NCBI GenBank assembly: GCA_027459725.1
Contig: DAIDHK010000011.1
Location: 1-38,360, forward strand
Reading direction: 5' to 3'
Length of the DNA stretch: 38,360 nt
DNA from: Candidatus Levyibacteriota bacterium
GTDB lineage: Bacteria > Patescibacteriota > Microgenomatia > Levybacterales > UBA12049
The notes beneath the pieces are model-generated. The model made no database searches, was not told the origin of the DNA, and saw only the letters and a program-made list of their open reading frames with translations. Position numbers and translations under genes: made by a program. Positions 30,836-38,360 of this stretch are shown in pieces; within the stretch, counting starts at the first letter, position 1; each line of letters opens with the position of its first letter.

Positions 30836-33148
30836 ATGAAAAATTTAGTAATTGTTGAATCACCAGCTAAAGCCAAAACTATCGGCAGTTTTTTGGGTAA
30901 AGATTTTTTGGTTAAATCATGCTTTGGTCATATCCGGGATTTGGAAAAGGGAAGTGATGCTGTAGATATCACACATGATTTTGCACCGCATTATGAAATA
31001 CCGGATGATAAAAAGCATGTTGTAGCTGAATTGAAAAAAGATGTTAAAACAGCAGAAATGATATGGCTGGCTTCAGATGAGGATAGAGAGGGTGAGGCAA
31101 TCGCGTGGCATTTATCCGAAGTGTTAAACCTCAACAAAAAAGATAGTAGAAGAATTGTTTTTCATGAAATTACTAAAACTGCAATTACAGAAGCTGTAGC
31201 TAATCCACGCACAATTGATATCAATCTTGTCAATGCACAACAGGCTCGTCGCATTTTAGATCGTTTAGTAGGTTATGAATTATCTGCGACTTTATGGAAA
31301 AAAGTAAAACCTGCTTTATCGGCCGGAAGAGTACAATCGGTTGCGGTGCGTTTGATTGTCGAGCGTGAAAGGGAGATTAACGCTTTTAACACATCTTCAA
31401 CGTTTAAAGTTACAGCAAACTTACTAGCCGGTGATGAAAAAACCGTAATTGCAGAATTACCGCGGAAGTTTGCTACTCAATTCGAAGCTGAGGCATTCTT
31501 AAAAAACTGTATAGGAGCGATCTATACGGTTAAATCAATTATAAAATCTCCGGTAAAACGATATCCTGCACCGCCGTTTATTACCTCTACTTTACAACAA
31601 GAAGCGAGCCGTAAGTTAGGATACTCTGTTTCGCGTACTATGACATTGGCTCAACAATTATATGAATCAGGTCATATTACATATATGCGTACGGATTCAG
31701 TTAATTTATCAAACCTCGCATTAGCTTCGGCTAAAAAAGAAATTGAGGTCGCCTATGGAGAAAAATATGTACATACAAGACAATTTACTACTAAATCAAA
31801 ATCAGCACAGGAAGCACATGAAGCTATTCGTCCCACTCATTTTGAAAGGCATACAATTCATGGGGATTATGCCCAACAGCGATTATATGAACTGATCTGG
31901 AAGCGTTCTATTGCATCACAAATGAGTGAAGCAGAACTGGAAAAAACGGCTGTAAATATTACTATTTCAACGGTGAGTGATGAACTCGTAGCAACAGGAG
32001 AAGTGCTGCTATTCGATGGATTTCTAAAAGTTTATCTGGAAGGTAGAGATGATGATGCTGAAGAAGAAGCAGGAATTTTGCCACCTTTAAGAGAAGGTCA
32101 GATTTTGCAGTTGCAAAAAATGAATGCGACCCAGAAATTTAATCGTCCGCCTGCGCGATATACTGAAGCTAGTTTGGTGAAAAAACTGGAAGAAAACGGA
32201 ATTGGGCGACCCAGTACATATGCTCCAACCATTTCTACAATTATGAAACGCGGTTATGTAGTCAAAGAAGATCGTGAAGGAATGCAAAGAGAATTTAAAA
32301 TTATTACCTTACAAAATGACAAGATTAGCAGTGCAACTCAAACTGAAACTACTGGTGCAGAAAGAGGAAAGCTTTTCCCTAGCGATATAGGGATGGTGGT
32401 TACGGATTTTTTGAGTGAGCATTTTAAGGAAATTATGGATTATCAGTTTACTGCTACAGTCGAAGAAGAGTTTGATGAGATCGCAGATGGTGATTTAGCC
32501 TGGGTTAAAATGCTCAAGGAGTTTTATGGTCCTTTTCATAAGACAGTTGATAAAGCATTGGATAAAGCTGAACGTGCGAGTGGCGAAAGAGAATTGGGTA
32601 AAGATCCCAAGAGCGGCAAAACTGTGAAGGTACGAATTGGCCGTTATGGGCCGTTGGCACAAATCGGTGAAAATACAGAGGAGCAAAAAGCTCAAATGGC
32701 ACCACTTAGACGTGATCAGAGTCTGGAAACCATTACACTGGAAGAAGCCTTAGAACTATTTAAACTTCCCCGTATTGCAGGTGAATTTGAAGGCAAAGAG
32801 ATGAAAGTGGCTGTTGGTCGTTTTGGACCATATATTTTATTTGATAATAAATTTTATTCTATTCCAAAAGGGGACGATCCGCTCGATTTAGATGCAGAAC
32901 GAGCTATAGAAATAATCAAAGCCAAAAGAGAGGCAGAGGCAAATAGAATTATTAAAGTGTTTTCTGAAGATTTGCAGTTATTAAACGGCCGTTACGGTCC
33001 ATATATTAAGTATGGTAAGGAAAACTATAAAATTCCTAAAGATATTGATCCTAAAAGTTTGTCACTGGAGCAAACTGAAAAAATTGTGGCTGAGGCTAAA
33101 GCTAATCCTGCCCCCAAACGCTACATTCCAAAAAGAAAACGAAGTTAA
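30836..33148 (+). CDS. topA: DNA topoisomerase I
   Basis: Relaxes negative supercoils by cutting one strand. The TOPRIM domain opens with NLVIVESPAKAKTIGSFLG (about 3-21) and has the acidic SDEDREGEAIAWH (about 80-92). The active tyrosine is Y283 in ITYMRTDSVNLS. The C-terminus (about 575-770) has three topoisomerase repeats with GRYGPxI/GRFGPYI motifs (VRIGRYGPLAQIG, AVGRFGPYILFD, LNGRYGPYIKYG) in place of zinc fingers. 770 residues, normal. The first ATG is two codons after a TTG. Confidence 0.95.
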   Translation: MKNLVIVESPAKAKTIGSFLGKDFLVKSCFGHIRDLEKGSDAVDITHDFAPHYEIPDDKKHVVAELKKDVKTAEMIWLASDEDREGEAIAWHLSEVLNLNKKDSRRIVFHEITKTAITEAVANPRTIDINLVNAQQARRILDRLVGYELSATLWKKVKPALSAGRVQSVAVRLIVEREREINAFNTSSTFKVTANLLAGDEKTVIAELPRKFATQFEAEAFLKNCIGAIYTVKSIIKSPVKRYPAPPFITSTLQQEASRKLGYSVSRTMTLAQQLYESGHITYMRTDSVNLSNLALASAKKEIEVAYGEKYVHTRQFTTKSKSAQEAHEAIRPTHFERHTIHGDYAQQRLYELIWKRSIASQMSEAELEKTAVNITISTVSDELVATGEVLLFDGFLKVYLEGRDDDAEEEAGILPPLREGQILQLQKMNATQKFNRPPARYTEASLVKKLEENGIGRPSTYAPTISTIMKRGYVVKEDREGMQREFKIITLQNDKISSATQTETTGAERGKLFPSDIGMVVTDFLSEHFKEIMDYQFTATVEEEFDEIADGDLAWVKMLKEFYGPFHKTVDKALDKAERASGERELGKDPKSGKTVKVRIGRYGPLAQIGENTEEQKAQMAPLRRDQSLETITLEEALELFKLPRIAGEFEGKEMKVAVGRFGPYILFDNKFYSIPKGDDPLDLDAERAIEIIKAKREAEANRIIKVFSEDLQLLNGRYGPYIKYGKENYKIPKDIDPKSLSLEQTEKIVAEAKANPAPKRYIPKRKRS

Positions 33149-33184
33149 GTAAAGTTGCAAATATTTTTACTTTATACAGACACT

Positions 33185-33478
33185 CTATTTTGCAGGTGTT
33201 ACTTTCAGACAGGTCTGATCTATCTTCCATCCATCAGGCACTTCGCAAGGTGATCCAAATTGTGCACATTGTCCTGTTTTTATATTCCTGGCGTAAGTTA
33301 TGATCTGAGCGCATAAGACGCTTCCTTTTCCTTGATATTTCAGGATGGACTTGGATCTGGTGATGAGCAGATAGACGTTGCCTAAAATAAAAAGAAGGAA
33401 TAAGAAAAGGGCTAGTAAAAACCAGAAAGAGCGAACAGGAGTTTTGCTATTTTTTGTCGGCTGTTTATCTTTGGCCAT
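33185..33478 (-). CDS. Small anchored protein with Cys-rich tail
   Basis: A 97-residue protein: polar basic head (1-18), one span (about 20-40), then a 55-residue segment with four cysteines (VLCAQII, TGQCAQFG, SPCEVPDGW, QTCLKV) that could form two disulfides outside the cell. No family recognised. The ATG at 33478 lies 6 nt from a TATGAT box, so a TTG 16 codons upstream is rejected. Divergent from the methylase gene, promoters overlapping. Confidence 0.6.
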   Translation of the reverse strand: MAKDKQPTKNSKTPVRSFWFLLALFLFLLFILGNVYLLITRSKSILKYQGKGSVLCAQIITYARNIKTGQCAQFGSPCEVPDGWKIDQTCLKVTPAK

Positions 33479-33506
33479 AAAATTATCATAACACAGGCTG
33501 TAAAAT

Positions 33507-33535
33507 TTGTTTATTATGCCTGCCAATTGTATAAT
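33507..33535 (+). promoter_or_regulatory. Leaderless promoter of SpoU methylase
   Basis: TTGTTT, 17 nt, TATAAT, then 6 nt to the ATG at 33542. The clearest leaderless example. Confidence 0.75.
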
Positions 33536-33541
33536 TAGCCA

Positions 33542-34087
33542 ATGATAAAAATGAATTCAAAACAACTTAGAGTCTCTCTGGGAGATGAGGGGATAAAAAA
33601 ACAGCTAAAACACAATCCAATTTATATCATACTGGATAATGTACTGGACACATACAATATAGGGGCAATTTTTCGTTTAGCTGATGGAGTAGCAGCTCAG
33701 AAGGTTATTTTATGTGCCGGATCTGAAACTCCACCTAATTCACGTATTAAAAAAGCCTCTATTAATACCACAGAGTGGGTAGATTGGGAATATTATTCTA
33801 GAACTGTTGATGCGATTACTAAATTGAGAGAAGAAGTTCCGGCTATTCAGATTGTGGCAGTAGAGCAGGATAGTCGAAGCGTTCCATTCCAGCAGATGGA
33901 TTATGTATTCCCTTTAGCTCTGGTGGTGGGTCATGAAACGGATGGGGTGTCCAAAGAAGTTTTAGAAATGTGTGATAGCATAGTGGAATTGCCTATGTAT
34001 GGGGTGAATATAAGTCTTAATGTGATGGTAAGCCTGGGGATAGTCCTTTACAAAGTTCTTGAGAGTTTGGAAAAGGGAGGAGCATAG
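33542..34087 (+). CDS. SpoU/TrmH-family RNA 2'-O-methyltransferase
   Basis: SPOUT-fold methylase that methylates ribose 2'-OH in tRNA or rRNA with S-adenosylmethionine. Motif 1 is ILDNVLDTYNIGAIFRLAD (about 30-48) with the catalytic arginine, motif 2 is LVVGHETDGVS (about 127-137) and motif 3 is LPMYGVNISLNVMVSLGI (about 149-166), the trefoil knot. The 181 residues have no N-terminal RNA-binding extension, as in TrmL. The target cannot be told. Confidence 0.88.
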   Translation: MIKMNSKQLRVSLGDEGIKKQLKHNPIYIILDNVLDTYNIGAIFRLADGVAAQKVILCAGSETPPNSRIKKASINTTEWVDWEYYSRTVDAITKLREEVPAIQIVAVEQDSRSVPFQQMDYVFPLALVVGHETDGVSKEVLEMCDSIVELPMYGVNISLNVMVSLGIVLYKVLESLEKGGA

Positions 34088-34364
34088 TATATTTTCTGCT
34101 GATAATGAATATATTATATTTCGTAAACCTGTTTCTTGGAAACTGATGTTGTACAGAATTGGTATACGTCCTATTTTCCCACAGGATGTTTTTGATAGAC
34201 AGAGATTAAAGGAAATCCTAAATATTTATTCTGACTTTTAGGGTGATCATTATCGGTTTGAAACGACGAGGATGGGGATGAGCTGACTGGAGAAGAAATA
34301 GGGACTGGTATGAGACTTTAACTCGAGATCTGGCAAAATCGGGGGTTTATGTTCTGATCCTAGA
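34088..34364 (+). other. Intergenic with decayed coding traces
   Basis: Two traces: a frame ending at 34241 with IIFRKPVSWKLMLYRIGIRP and RLKEILNIYSDF, and another from 34222 with VIIIGLKRRGWG, an in-frame TGA, then RNRDWYETLTRDLAKSGVYV. The second resembles the start of RBBP9/YdeN-type hydrolases, loosely. Neither is an intact gene. Confidence 0.3.
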
Positions 34365-35300
34365 TTAGTAAGCATTATTCAATTTCAAAATATACTGTGG
34401 TATTTTTTTTAAATGCAATTTTTCTTTCCACCCATTGTCGCCCTGTCCTGTATCGTATTTATCGCAACCGTGATTAATCGCTCTTGGTAAAGTAGAGGTG
34501 ATTAAGAATTTTCCCAGTCCCGGTACAGAATAGTCATATCCCATGTTTAGCCCTGTAAAAACTTTATTGTGCACAATACCATAACCCACAGCTTTGGTGT
34601 GACCGTCAATAACTACCTTAAAAATGTCTACAGCAAATTTCTTTGTAAGATCTCTGTAGATTTGCCGGCGCTGAGGCATATTAAATGATGATTTTTCTCC
34701 AAAACGGGCAATACTGTAGGAGAATAAGAGTTCCAAATCAGCCAGATCTCCATCAACAACTTCGACTTTGTCTGCCTTAAGTCGATTTCTGAGCTCATGT
34801 TTTATGGTTCTTCTTGTTTTGCCAGAAAAGTTCTGGTCTATATAATCATCGAAATTATGAATATTTTGGAGAGCAAGCTCGTAACGGTCTAAGTAATATT
34901 CTGATTTCTGGTTTTGAAAAGAGTATTCTTCTTTAAGAGATGTAAGGACAGCTGGTAATTTAATCTGTGCCAGAAAATCATTTTTTAAATATTCGAATCC
35001 TGATTTAAAAAATATCCTGTTATCATCTGTATCTACCCCACCAAAGAATTCAAAGTAGGGTTGGGTTTGGTTAAGTAGTTTAGGGCTTAAACCCTTAAGG
35101 GTATTGTATTGTAGAGGCAGAAGACCAATAGGTTCTTCGTTAATGTGGCCAACTATAAAATGCAGAGGTAAGTCTAAATTATGAATAAAAGTATAACGAA
35201 AACTCCAATCGTCATCGATTGTCTGATTCGGAGAAAAGAGATCCCACATAGTTTTGGCTTCAGTCAGGTCAGAAATAATTCTGAATCTTAAATTATCCAT
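34365..35300 (-). CDS. FemAB/BioF2-like GNAT protein
   Basis: A 311-residue double-GNAT protein of the acetyltransferase_6 (CelD/BioF2, FemAB-like) type. Visible are the N-terminal lobe with HFIVGHINEEPIGLLPLQYN (about 46-65), KTRRTIKHELRNRL (about 162-175) as the usual basic helix, and the C-terminal lobe ending in YDTGQGDNGWKEKLHLKK. Relatives add amino acids to peptidoglycan bridges or acylate other substrates. It is divergent from an ATP-grasp-like and a racemase gene. The ATG at 35300 is 8 nt from the -10, so a start six codons earlier is unlikely. Confidence 0.75.
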   Translation of the reverse strand: MDNLRFRIISDLTEAKTMWDLFSPNQTIDDDWSFRYTFIHNLDLPLHFIVGHINEEPIGLLPLQYNTLKGLSPKLLNQTQPYFEFFGGVDTDDNRIFFKSGFEYLKNDFLAQIKLPAVLTSLKEEYSFQNQKSEYYLDRYELALQNIHNFDDYIDQNFSGKTRRTIKHELRNRLKADKVEVVDGDLADLELLFSYSIARFGEKSSFNMPQRRQIYRDLTKKFAVDIFKVVIDGHTKAVGYGIVHNKVFTGLNMGYDYSVPGLGKFLITSTLPRAINHGCDKYDTGQGDNGWKEKLHLKKIPQYILKLNNAY

Positions 35301-35308
35301 AAGCTTAT

Positions 35309-35336
35309 AGTGTAGCATAATTTTGTAAAATTACAA
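35309..35336 (-). promoter_or_regulatory. Promoter of FemAB-like gene
   Basis: Minus strand TTGTAA, 16 nt, TACACT, 8 nt to the ATG. Confidence 0.6.
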
Positions 35337-35364
35337 ACTAAGCAGTAATGATTTACAGAAGAGC

Positions 35365-35392
35365 TTGTATTTTTTCAAATAAAAGATATAAT
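35365..35392 (+). promoter_or_regulatory. Promoter of ATP-grasp/racemase operon
   Basis: TTGTAT, 16 nt, TATAAT (35387-35392). Predicted start near 35399, giving a leader of about 80 nt, unusually long for this window. Confidence 0.65.
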
Positions 35393-35411
35393 TCTACTTT
35401 TGAGCATTAAA

Positions 35412-35429
35412 TTGTGACAAGGATCACAA
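35412..35429 (+). promoter_or_regulatory. Perfect palindrome in operon leader
   Basis: TTGTGA-CAAGGA-TCACAA. It equals a CRP-type half-site pair (TGTGA-N6-TCACA) and would also fold as a hairpin. It lies about 13 nt inside the transcript, where a bound repressor would block elongation. Confidence 0.5.
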
Positions 35430-35479
35430 GCCTCAATAATTGACCTCAGGGGTTGTACGGGCCTCAAAATAATAATTTT

Positions 35480-36790
35480 ATGATACCACAATTACATATT
35501 AACGACAGGAAAATCGCTGCCGGGCAACTTGGTCTTTCAGTAGAACGTTTTGATTGGTTATTGAAGTCTGCTAATCATGCACATGAATTTATAATGGCCA
35601 TGGGACCTTTTTATGGGAAAGAAGAAATTAAAGAGCCTACTTTCAGGATTACGGCTGAACCTGTGCAGCTACCTGCTGGAGCAAAAGAACAATTGAGATC
35701 TTTAGGTAACGATCTTCTTTATCTTGGACGTGCTTTACCTAAGCTTCCAGCAGAAATTAAAGCAAAAATGGGTACAAATTTAGATTTTAGGGTTCCTTTA
35801 TCCTGGAGAGTAGATTGTATTATTAATGAAAAGAATGAAATTAAAATGAATGAAGTTGAAGGTAAGGATGGTGCAAGTGCATTAATGGTTATTGAGCAAT
35901 TGGCCTATAATCTGCAGTCAGCAAATCAAACAACAGCAGGAAGATTTATTGGTGCTTTGAATAAAATGTTTTCTGCTTCTGCTGAAAATCGACCGATTAA
36001 AATTGCTTTCCTCAGAACGGATATTAAGACAGACCATTATGCATTAAATACACGCCGATTTATCGAACTGGTACATGAGCTGTCTCAAAATGGTATACAG
36101 TGTGAGTTATTCGATTTAAATGAGGCGAAGTCATTTCCTGACTGGATGCAATTCCATGCAGTATTTAACGAATCATTACTTTCTCCGGCTGAGTTAAAAG
36201 CCTTAGATATTCCCACCCATAATCTTTTTGCAGCAGGTAATTATGACGCCTTAGCTACGAAGATCGTTTTTGCACTTATTCATGAACATGGGCTTACACA
36301 ATTCTGGAAAACGAATATTGGAGTAGAAAGATTACAAAGATTGAGAAAAATTATGATACCAACTCATTTTATAGGAACAGAAAAAGACATAGCAGCTGCG
36401 AGAGAAGAGGCTAAAGTAGTTAAAGTAGCCTGGGCTCATGATGATTTAATGTTAATTAATCGCTCTAATGGTGTTGCTGTTCCTGTAGAGGGGTTAAAGC
36501 AGGGTGATAACCAAAGGTGGGAAAATATTTATACGTGGTTTAAGAAAGGTTATACTCTTATTGCACAGGATTATGTTCAACCTATGAAAATTCCTGCATT
36601 TTTACGAAAAAAAGGTACAAATTTAGAAGCTGTTTCCTGGTATAACAGACTTTGTGTAAAGTATGTGGTTGATGGTGATGCAAATGGTGAATTTATCCCT
36701 CAGGTGTTTTTAACAGCTGCAGAAATTACTTTAGGGCCAAATGTTATCCCGGCCGGACGTGAATGTGCGTTTACAGCTGCTGCTTTCTAA
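35480..36790 (+). CDS. Probable ATP-grasp-like protein, unknown substrate
   Basis: 436 residues without signal or span. VPLSWRVDCIINEKNEIKMN followed by EVEGKDGASAL (about 111-141) resembles the R-x-D ... E-x-N/E metal-binding segment of glutathionylspermidine-synthase-type (permuted) ATP-grasp ligases; ATKIVFALIHEHGL (about 253-266) fits the next helix. This is recognition by eye, and the enzyme is otherwise unnamed. A racemase gene follows 12 nt later, so a ligase acting on a racemised amino acid is a fair hypothesis. The ATG at 35480 is preferred to a TTG nine codons upstream. Confidence 0.5.
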   Translation: MIPQLHINDRKIAAGQLGLSVERFDWLLKSANHAHEFIMAMGPFYGKEEIKEPTFRITAEPVQLPAGAKEQLRSLGNDLLYLGRALPKLPAEIKAKMGTNLDFRVPLSWRVDCIINEKNEIKMNEVEGKDGASALMVIEQLAYNLQSANQTTAGRFIGALNKMFSASAENRPIKIAFLRTDIKTDHYALNTRRFIELVHELSQNGIQCELFDLNEAKSFPDWMQFHAVFNESLLSPAELKALDIPTHNLFAAGNYDALATKIVFALIHEHGLTQFWKTNIGVERLQRLRKIMIPTHFIGTEKDIAAAREEAKVVKVAWAHDDLMLINRSNGVAVPVEGLKQGDNQRWENIYTWFKKGYTLIAQDYVQPMKIPAFLRKKGTNLEAVSWYNRLCVKYVVDGDANGEFIPQVFLTAAEITLGPNVIPAGRECAFTAAAF

Positions 36791-36802
36791 ACCTCATATA
36801 TT

Positions 36803-37723
36803 ATGAAATTGCAATCAGAATTAGTATATAAACCTAAGTTCGTATGGTCAGAATATGTAGCTCAAGCTAAGACATTACTGGAGGATAAGTATGCTGTCGG
36901 TATAATTGGCGGGATGGGACAGGCAGCAACCAGAGATTTGTTGTCTGAAGTTTTAATGGCAAATGAGGAAGTTTGTGATATTAAGCAGGATTCGGATTAT
37001 TTATCTGTACATATTAGCGGTATAACCCAAACTCCTGACAGAACAGGCTATATTATTAGCAGTCTGGATGATAGTTTAGGTAAAAACGAAGATCCTTTTC
37101 CATATCTGGTTCAGGCATATTTAAATTTAAAGAATATGCACCCCGTAATTAAATATGCTGGTATAGCTTGTAATACCGCTCATTTTTTTTTGCCGGCATT
37201 ACAGAAATTTATTAATGAAGATAAGGGAGATATACAAATTATCAACACGGTAGAGGAAAGCGCAAAAATGATCAGACAATCAGATCTTAAAAAAGTAGGA
37301 TTACTCGCTACTACGGGCACTTTGCAGACCCAACTTTATCATCAGGCATTGTCAAAGTATGGCGTTGAAGTTGTGGAATTGGATTATGTTTTACAGGAAT
37401 ATTTAGTAATGGATGCAATTTATGGTAAATATTCTGGCTTTGGTATTAAGATGGGCTATCTTAGCCAACCGAAAAAAAAGCTACAAAAGGCTGTGAGTCT
37501 GCTGGCGATTAAAGGTGCACAGGGAATTGTAGCAGGTTGTACAGAAATACCTTTAGCTTTTTCGCAGGCCGATATATCAATTCCATTTATTAATCCTACT
37601 CAAATTCTGGCACGGGTACTAGTTGATAAAACCTTAAACATTACAAACAAACGGAAAGATAAAATTGCTGATACCCTACATAGACAGAATTCTGCTGGAC
37701 AGATAAGTACTTTGAAATTCTAA
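36803..37723 (+). CDS. Asp/Glu/hydantoin racemase family protein
   Basis: PLP-independent amino-acid racemase of the aspartate/glutamate type, 306 residues. Both catalytic cysteines are present: C123 in GIACNTAHFF and C246 in GIVAGCTEIPL. VGIIGGMGQAATRDL (about 32-46) is the N-terminal substrate loop, as in aspartate racemases. An N-terminal extension of 30 residues and a basic tail flank the core. Aspartate racemase is likelier than MurI, because GGMG...T is an aspartate-racemase hallmark. Twelve bases after the ATP-grasp-like gene, clearly an operon. Confidence 0.85.
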   Translation: MKLQSELVYKPKFVWSEYVAQAKTLLEDKYAVGIIGGMGQAATRDLLSEVLMANEEVCDIKQDSDYLSVHISGITQTPDRTGYIISSLDDSLGKNEDPFPYLVQAYLNLKNMHPVIKYAGIACNTAHFFLPALQKFINEDKGDIQIINTVEESAKMIRQSDLKKVGLLATTGTLQTQLYHQALSKYGVEVVELDYVLQEYLVMDAIYGKYSGFGIKMGYLSQPKKKLQKAVSLLAIKGAQGIVAGCTEIPLAFSQADISIPFINPTQILARVLVDKTLNITNKRKDKIADTLHRQNSAGQISTLKF

Positions 37724-37747
37724 ATTAATCTTCATTTATTTTCGTGC

Positions 37748-37776
37748 TTGACCAAACTTGATTTAGAGTTTATAAT
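37748..37776 (+). promoter_or_regulatory. rRNA promoter
   Basis: TTGACC, 17 nt, TATAAT (37771-37776). Near-consensus, 24 nt after the racemase stop, predicted start about 37783. Confidence 0.85.
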
Positions 37777-37800
37777 TACCACACAGTTATGTAAAATCTT

Positions 37801-37850
37801 TCGCCAAAGGAAATTACGAGTTAAATCCTCGCCTCTGGCGAGGTTTTTGT
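37801..37850 (+). terminator. Terminator/attenuator in rRNA leader
   Basis: CCTCGCC-TCT-GGCGAGG (37827-37843) followed by TTTTTGTTTTT is a strong intrinsic terminator between the rRNA promoter and 16S. TCGCCA (37801-37806) can pair with TGGCGA (37836-37841) and would prevent it, so an attenuator is possible. Confidence 0.75.
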
Positions 37851-37956
37851 TTTTATATAGCTTGTCGCACATTGACAATCAGAAAGTGGTAGGAAATTTT
37901 TCGATTTGGAGTTTCCTGAATTGTTGTAAGGCAATTCTTTTTATCCAAATCCAATT

Positions 37957-38360
37957 CTTTTTGAGAATTTGATCCTGGTTCAGGATGAACGCTGGCGGCG
38001 TGCTTTATGCATGCAAGTCGAACGGTTAAGTCGCAAGACAAGACAGTGGCAGACGGGTGAGTAATATACAGGAATCTACCTCTAGGCGGAGCATAGCTCA
38101 TCGAAAGATGGGGTAATTCTCCATAATCTCGCAAGAGTAAAGTCGCAAGACACCAAGAGAGGAGCCTGTATCCTATCAGCTAGTTGGCGGGGTAAATGCC
38201 CACCAAGGCGATGACGGGTAGCTGGACTGAGAGGTCGATCAGCCACAACTGCACTGAGACACGGGCAGTACATCTACGGATGGCAGCAACAGGGAATATT
38301 GGACAATGGACGCAAGTCTGATCCAGCGACGGCCGCGTGTATCTCAAGCAGGAAGAAGAG
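37957..38360 (+). rRNA. 16S ribosomal RNA, 5' part
   Basis: Begins near 37957 by alignment to E. coli position 1 from AGAATTTGATCCTGGTTCAG (37964-37983), and runs off the window near E. coli position 430. GATGAACGCTGGCGGCG and GACGGGTGAGTAA follow in order. The 338-357 primer site is altered (38270-38289), and the stretch after CGCGTGTAT carries extra bases relative to E. coli. The 3' end, with the anti-Shine-Dalgarno, lies outside. Confidence 0.96.

Noticed and set aside
37748-37972. Plus-strand frame of 74 codons before 16S
   Set aside because: It begins in the rRNA promoter, crosses the terminator and enters the 16S gene.
1-38360. CRISPR array, insertion sequence or prophage
   Set aside because: No regularly spaced repeats, transposase, integrase or phage structural gene seen on either strand.

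Overview
The window looks like chromosomal DNA of a Candidate Phyla Radiation (Patescibacteria) bacterium, most likely of the Microgenomates type. The grounds are AT-rich sequence, short compact genes, standard code (TGA used as a stop), CPR-style membrane proteins with YihY and YggT features, and a 16S rRNA whose usual universal-primer sites are altered. The lineage is inferred from style and from the 16S 5' end; no database search was possible.

Layout. 1-3364: leftward secE-nusG-rplK-rplA, then rplJ-rplL behind their own promoter, an L10-type leader with a terminator/antiterminator pair, and a final terminator. 3530-5683: a 717-residue protein of unknown function with a RelE-like tail. 5911-7507: galU and a PAP2 phosphatase. 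7529-7791: a promoter, five hairpins and a terminator with no gene, a candidate structured RNA. 7802-13162: envelope proteins (YihY, a PMT-type glycosyltransferase, YggT, an unknown membrane protein) and a CysRS/MshC-like ligase. 13432-17289: an accessory stretch with a broken glycine-rich membrane gene, an MFS exporter, a tandem GNAT protein and an AbrB/PIN toxin-antitoxin pair with its operator. 17413-18916: tRNA-Trp abutting a broken HNH endonuclease gene, rpmG, and a Thr-Tyr-Thr tRNA cluster. 19032-19236: a second candidate small RNA on the minus strand with promoter and terminator. 19377-24946: M50 protease, rpmB, then leftward O-antigen-ligase-like protein, def, fmt and a truncated membrane protein. 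25086-29315: the rod-shape set mreB-mreC-mreD-mrdA. 29318-34087: a 47-residue membrane protein, a PlsC-like acyltransferase, topA, a small membrane protein and a SpoU methylase. 34365-37723: a FemAB/BioF2-like GNAT divergent from an ATP-grasp-like protein and an Asp/Glu racemase, a possible D-amino-acid or cell-wall unit. 37748-38360: rRNA promoter, an attenuator-like leader and the first ~400 nt of 16S rRNA.

Two themes recur. First, many genes have a -10 box exactly 6 nt (sometimes 3, 7 or 8) before the start codon, so transcription should begin at the ATG: leaderless mRNAs appear common, while Shine-Dalgarno sites are seen mainly inside the rplJL operon. Second, mutually exclusive hairpins lie before terminators in the L10 leader, the rRNA leader and the RNA at 7564-7791, suggesting regulation by attenuation.
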